Made by a program: the position numbers and the translations under genes. Source: Sphingobacterium deserti (GTDB lineage Bacteria > Bacteroidota > Bacteroidia > Sphingobacteriales > Sphingobacteriaceae). From it: DNA of 64,000 bases. The stretch is taken from positions 43,693-107,692 of the forward strand of contig NZ_JJMU01000008.1 of assembly GCF_000757725.1 (NCBI RefSeq). The letters run 5' to 3'. Below the pieces are notes generated by a model. It ran no database searches, was not told the origin of the DNA, and was given only the letters and a program-made list of their open reading frames with translations. Shown here one piece after another: positions 60,626-64,000 of the stretch. Numbering within the stretch: position 1 is the first letter of the stretch; each line of letters opens with the position of its first letter.

Positions 60626-61264
60626 ATGGCAGATACCGTCTTATCTTCTGTTAATCTAAGCTATAAATATCCGCAAGGCGCAAAGCTCGACTTCCCAGAT
60701 ATTCATATTCTGAAAAACCAGCACAGCTTGCTGTTGGGAGATTCAGGAAAAGGAAAAACTACGTTGTTGCACCTATTGAGTGGACTTTCCAAGCCGACCC
60801 AAGGCGAGGTGCAGCTTATGGGAAAAAATCTATATAGCCTATCCGGTTCTTCGCTTGATTCCTACCGTGCAAAAAACCTAGGATTCATATTTCAGGAGGC
60901 ACATTTACTGAAGAACTTAAGCGTTGCTGAAAATATCAAGCTTGCGCAAAGCCTGGCTAAAGTTCCTGTGGACGAGCATGCCGTGATGCATATGCTGAGT
61001 GAGCTTCAGCTAGCAGACAAAGCAAATGCCCTGCCGCATCAATTGAGTCGCGGACAAAAACAACGCGTCGCTATTGCTCGTGCGTTAATCAATCGCCCCG
61101 GGCTGCTCTTGGCTGATGAACCGACAGCCTCGCTTGATGATACGAACACGGCATTGGTTTTGAAGCTACTGTTTGACACCGCTGAAAAACATGGTGCTAC
61201 ATTACTGATTGCTACGCATGATAAGCGTATTAAAGATAAGTTTGTACACGCCTATCAGCTTTAG
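60626..61264 (+). CDS. ABC transporter ATPase, LolD/MacB type
   Basis: A 212-residue ATPase. Walker A is GDSGKGKTT, Q-loop FQEAHLL, signature LSRGQKQR, Walker B LLLADEPT, and H-loop ATHDKR. It belongs to the MacB/LolD group, which works with FtsX-like permeases. It is the first gene of a three-gene plus-strand operon with the permease (89 bases on) and a DUF3299 protein. This composition resembles the zrgB-zrgC part of the Vibrio zinc-regulated operon (from memory), suggesting metal handling rather than lipoprotein sorting. Confidence 0.92.
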   Translation: MADTVLSSVNLSYKYPQGAKLDFPDIHILKNQHSLLLGDSGKGKTTLLHLLSGLSKPTQGEVQLMGKNLYSLSGSSLDSYRAKNLGFIFQEAHLLKNLSVAENIKLAQSLAKVPVDEHAVMHMLSELQLADKANALPHQLSRGQKQRVAIARALINRPGLLLADEPTASLDDTNTALVLKLLFDTAEKHGATLLIATHDKRIKDKFVHAYQL

Positions 61265-61353
61265 TCGACAGGCTAGGGTATATTGTGGCGATAAATAGAG
61301 AATAAAGACATTGCATAATGGCGGGTCCATGAGCTGCCAAAACAACACAACAC

Positions 61354-62712
61354 ATGAACAACTTACAACTTGTTTGGAAAAATATAACGCAACAAATAGG
61401 TTCTACCCTTTTAAGCGTATTACTTACCGCCTTTGGTGTCGCCATTCTCTGTGTCATCTATATTACTGGTGATGCTTTCGAAAAGCAGCTCAGCAATAAC
61501 ACCAAGAATATAGACCTTGTGGTGGGTGCAAAAGGCAGTCCGCTGCAACTTATCTTGAGCTCGCTTTACCACGTGGATAATCCTACGGGAAACATCGCTT
61601 TGGCGGACGCACGCAATCTGGGCAACAATCCATTTATAGAATTGGCCGTCCCTATATCTTTAGGGGACAATTTTAAAGGCCACCGCTTAATTGGCACAGA
61701 GCCAAGTTATCTCGAGCTCTACGCCCTAAAAATTGGCGAAGGCAAAATATGGGGTAAGTCATTCGAAGCCGTGATCGGAAGTAATGTGGCACGAAAGCGA
61801 GGCTTGAAAATAGGTGATACATTTAATACGGCACATGGACTCTCTGCAGAAGGACATGTGCATGATGAGCATCCATTTCATGTTGTTGGGATTTTAGATA
61901 GATCAAATTCTGTTGTTGACAATCTGATCCTGTGTAACTTGGAAAGTGTATGGGATGTGCATGGCATCGCTCACGGTGAACATAACGGCGAGCATGATCA
62001 TGCGACCGAGCACGAGCATAACCACGATGACCACGATCACGCGACAGCGCATAACCATGATGAGCATGACCATGACCATGCGGGGCACGCACACGAGGAT
62101 GAGATTGTATCGGAAAAACCAAACGATGTATTTGTAAAAAGTATCGGAGAAGACATGCTTGCGCACCGCGGAGACGAGGTGACCGCCCTTTTGGTGAAAT
62201 ACGCCTCCCCGGCTGCTATGGGTATTGTCCCACGCCTTGTAAACCAATCCACGGATATGCAAGCTGCATCGCCGGCGATCGAAAGCACGCGTTTGTTTTC
62301 GCTCTTAGGTGTCGGCTTAGATTCGCTAGCGATTTTAGCGTATGTCATTATGTTTATCGCCGGACTGAGTGTCTTCATCAGTTTGTACAACGCTCTCAAA
62401 GAGCGTAAATATGATTTAGCGATTATGCGTTCTATGGGTGCCTCACAAACTAAACTTTTCTCTTTGGTATTAGTCGAAGGTTTAGTGATCACGTTCATTG
62501 GAGGAATCATTGGCTTACTATTTGGTCATTTTGGCTTGTACCTGATCAATCAGCAGGCAAGCGAAAGTGCAGATTTCATCGAGGCATTCCGCGTGAATAG
62601 CCAGGAATTATTCTTAATTTTGGCTGCCTGCATCATCGGTATGTTAGCTGCCCTTATTCCAGCAATACGTGCCTATAAAACATCTATTGCAACCATCTTA
62701 GCAGATAAATAA
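61354..62712 (+). CDS. ABC permease, FtsX/MacB type, with histidine-rich periplasmic loop
   Basis: A 452-residue permease: one N-terminal membrane helix (about 18-38), a large periplasmic MacB-PCD domain, and three helices near 325-345, 370-395 and 415-445 (FtsX domain, ERKYDLAIMRSMGAS). Inserted in the periplasmic domain, residues 203-247 hold 17 His (HDHATEHEHNHDDHDH and on), interleaved with Asp and Glu, encoded at 61960-62094. Such loops bind Zn, Ni or Cu ions. No lipoprotein-releasing partner is nearby, while a DUF3299 gene follows one base later. A metal-related export or extraction function is inferred. Confidence 0.88.
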   Translation: MNNLQLVWKNITQQIGSTLLSVLLTAFGVAILCVIYITGDAFEKQLSNNTKNIDLVVGAKGSPLQLILSSLYHVDNPTGNIALADARNLGNNPFIELAVPISLGDNFKGHRLIGTEPSYLELYALKIGEGKIWGKSFEAVIGSNVARKRGLKIGDTFNTAHGLSAEGHVHDEHPFHVVGILDRSNSVVDNLILCNLESVWDVHGIAHGEHNGEHDHATEHEHNHDDHDHATAHNHDEHDHDHAGHAHEDEIVSEKPNDVFVKSIGEDMLAHRGDEVTALLVKYASPAAMGIVPRLVNQSTDMQAASPAIESTRLFSLLGVGLDSLAILAYVIMFIAGLSVFISLYNALKERKYDLAIMRSMGASQTKLFSLVLVEGLVITFIGGIIGLLFGHFGLYLINQQASESADFIEAFRVNSQELFLILAACIIGMLAALIPAIRAYKTSIATILADK

Positions 62713-62713
62713 C

Positions 62714-63196
62714 ATGAAAAAAATAGTTCTTTTCGTATTCTTAAGTTTTTGCACGCTTTCTTTCGTTCGTGCACAAGTTGGCCAGTTCCCAGAAATGAAC
62801 GTGCCAGATCATACGCCCATGATGAACAATACCTGGGAGGCAATAGATAAAATGATGTACAAAGTGACTTACGAAGGAAATAAAAAAGTCTATACCCCTA
62901 CGTACCCACCCGTGTTAAAAGCGTTGGAAAATAAAACGGTCGAACTTCCTGGTTACTTGGTACCACTTACGAGCGGGCGCTCACACAAAAAATTTATGCT
63001 TTCTGTATTGCCGGTCATGCAGTGTATGTTTTGCGGATCAAACGGCATTCCACCTATGGTTGAGATCTTTTTAAAGGACGGATCGGTATTGTTTACGGAA
63101 GAACCTATCAAGATTAAAGGGAAAATGAAATTTAACCCCGAGCCTTTAAAAGGAAATTCTGAAATACAGATAATTGATGCTGTTGTAATTAAATAA
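62714..63196 (+). CDS. DUF3299 periplasmic protein
   Basis: A 160-residue exported protein; signal peptide ends near SFVRAQV. The mature domain has VELPGYLVPLTSGRSHKKFMLSVLPVMQCMFCGSNGIPPMVEIFL, matching DUF3299, with paired cysteines (CMFC) as a possible metal or redox site. It begins one base after the permease stop, so translation is coupled. DUF3299 proteins accompany ZrgBC-type ABC systems in proteobacteria. The role is unknown; metal binding or delivery to the transporter is a reasonable idea. Confidence 0.78.
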   Translation: MKKIVLFVFLSFCTLSFVRAQVGQFPEMNVPDHTPMMNNTWEAIDKMMYKVTYEGNKKVYTPTYPPVLKALENKTVELPGYLVPLTSGRSHKKFMLSVLPVMQCMFCGSNGIPPMVEIFLKDGSVLFTEEPIKIKGKMKFNPEPLKGNSEIQIIDAVVIK

Positions 63197-63223
63197 GGTT
63201 AATACGTTGCAAAGCAGTATGGT

Positions 63224-63330
63224 TTCTTAAACGGATTGTCCTATGCTAATCCCTTCCGTCCTTAGCCAGGACATGGCATTACTTTTGTAAGGTAGTAGAG
63301 ATTCTTAAACAGATTGTCCCACGCTAATCC
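63224..63330. repeat. Direct repeat with 78-base offset, lead-in to the repeat cluster
   Basis: The phrase TTCTTAAAC(A/G)GATTGTCC with CTAATCCCTTCCG occurs at 63224 and again at 63302, 78 bases apart. The first copy continues with a different hairpin (GTCC/GGAC near 63257-63272) and a TACTTTTG, the second enters the 150-base unit. Confidence 0.75.
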
Positions 63331-63480
63331 CTTCCGCCGCATGCCGCGGCAAGGCAAATACTTTTGTAGGGCAAAAGTATTCAAAACCCCGTCGCTTACT
63401 TTTGTTGCATCCTTGTTGGATAGTGCGAAGGCAAATGACTACAGACGCAACAAAACTGAGGCGACATTTCGTTTAATAAT
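63331..63480. repeat. 150-base composite repeat, copy 1
   Basis: Matches 63721-63870 with five differences in 150 bases. It starts with a GC-rich hairpin (stem GCCGC/GCGGC at 63336-63350, flanked by CCTT/AAGG), followed by a perfect 10-base-pair AT-rich hairpin (63357-63366 with 63372-63381) that reads TACTTTTG on both strands, and ends with GCGACATTTCGTTTAATAAT. Confidence 0.9.
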
Positions 63481-63551
63481 GATCCCTGCAATCACTTATC
63501 TACCAAAGCTTTTCTATATACTAAGTACTACATACTATCATCTATAAAAAC

Positions 63552-63640
63552 GCGACATTTCGTTTAATAATGGTAAGAAGCAATAAAGTATGGGAAACTT
63601 AAACTTCTCGCACTACGCGATACACAATACGCAATACCAA
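63552..63640. repeat. GCGACATTTCG unit with TACGCAA heptads
   Basis: Begins GCGACATTTCGTTTAATAATG and continues GGTAAGAAGCAATAAAGTATG to a run of 7-base units (TACGCGA, TACACAA, TACGCAA). The same unit returns at 63851-63938 and starts again at 63949, where the window ends. Confidence 0.85.
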
Positions 63641-63720
63641 TCCCCCACACACCCCTTCCGCCGCATGCCGCAGCAAGTTCAAGCTTCTGTTTATAAAACA
63701 GTTTGTCCCTCGGTCAAACC

Positions 63721-63870
63721 CTTCCGCCGCATGCCGCGGCAAGGCAAATACTTTTGAAGGGCAAAAGTATTCAAAACCCCGTCGCTTATTTTTGTTGCAT
63801 CCTTATTAGATAGTGCAAAGGCAAATGACTACAGACGCAACAAAACTGAGGCGACATTTCGTTTAATAAT
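63721..63870. repeat. 150-base composite repeat, copy 2
   Basis: Second copy of 63331-63480, 390 bases downstream; includes both hairpins and the terminal GCGACATTTCG segment. It is followed by a variant GGTAAGAAGCGATAAAATA unit ending in TACGCAT and TACGCAA heptads. Confidence 0.9.
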
Positions 63871-64000
63871 GGTAAGAAGCGATAAAATATAGCATACCTA
63901 AACTTCTCGCAATACACAATACGCATTACGCAATATTTCATCAAATGCGACATTTCGTTTAATAATGGTAAGAAGCAATAAAGTATGGGAAACTTAAACT
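63851..64000. repeat. Repeat units running off the right edge
   Basis: GCGACATTTCG units start at 63851 and 63949; the last is cut by the window end. No gene lies between 63197 and 64000; the short frames there fall on repeat sequence and are not supported. Confidence 0.85.

Noticed and set aside
61903..62262. Open frames opposite the histidine-rich permease loop on the minus strand.
   Set aside because: They exist because His and Asp codons (CAY, GAY) on the coding strand read as Val, Met and Ile on the other; they are shadows of low-complexity sequence.
63314..63547. A 77-residue frame in the right-edge spacer.
   Set aside because: It lies on the 150-base repeat, has no family features and its second copy does not keep the frame.

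Overview
The window is a chromosomal segment of a Bacteroidota bacterium, most likely family Sphingobacteriaceae (Sphingobacterium/Pedobacter-like). Supporting signs are: promoter -7 boxes of the form TAnnTTTG in front of many genes; weak or absent Shine-Dalgarno sites; TonB-dependent receptors; an OmpA protein with a thrombospondin type-3 linker; Bacteroidota-type lipoproteins and DUF families (DUF3276, DUF1573, DUF4369, DUF5074); a long NusB; and the conserved gene order nusB-DUF1573-yajC-ybbR-coaE. No phage, insertion sequence, CRISPR array, rRNA or defence island was recognised. The segment is mainly core chromosome with AT-rich, repeat-bearing intergenic regions.

Layout. 1-8930: N-terminal part of a dipeptidyl peptidase IV-like protease; a PUR-like DUF3276 protein; a LiaF-like membrane protein with a LytS/LytTR two-component pair; a serine beta-lactamase-like hydrolase; a lipoprotein; a thioredoxin-like protein; purN; and a secreted esterase. 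9132-16813: purH, then a leftward block of housekeeping genes (MBL nuclease, coaE, ybbR, yajC, DUF1573, nusB) and a divergent Leu/Glu-dehydrogenase homologue. 16977-29553: an MsbA-like ABC exporter, an Omp85-type barrel, a TonB receptor, a methyltransferase, a HAD phosphatase, trxB, a DnaQ-type exonuclease, pyrE and a NUDIX hydrolase. 29803-38000: tRNA-Leu(CAA), a siderophore or cobalamin-type binding lipoprotein with its TonB receptor, a PhoB-like regulator, a TlpA-like thioredoxin and alaS. 38117-49265: two universal stress proteins, OmpA, a 580-base repeat-rich spacer, acyl-CoA ligase, a DEAD-box helicase, an HPP protein, rlmB and dnaX. 49664-54088: an SDR, a DUF2383 protein, an IlvD/Edd dehydratase and an alpha/beta hydrolase. 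54348-64000: two lipoproteins, a TonB receptor with a beta-helix lipoprotein, a three-gene ABC operon with a histidine-rich periplasmic loop and a DUF3299 protein, and a composite repeat cluster running off the right edge.

Points most worth following up: (i) dnaX carries a ten-A run exactly where a gamma-length product would end, with nearby stops in both shifted frames; (ii) the Leu/Glu-dehydrogenase homologue has Ser in place of the catalytic Lys of the GGGK motif; (iii) the ABC permease/DUF3299 operon looks like a metal-handling system resembling ZrgBC; (iv) the right-edge repeats combine two hairpins, one of which carries a -7 promoter box on both strands; (v) intergenic tracts follow a 7-base period in several places; (vi) five genes have the -7 box only 4-6 bases from the start codon, suggesting leaderless mRNAs.
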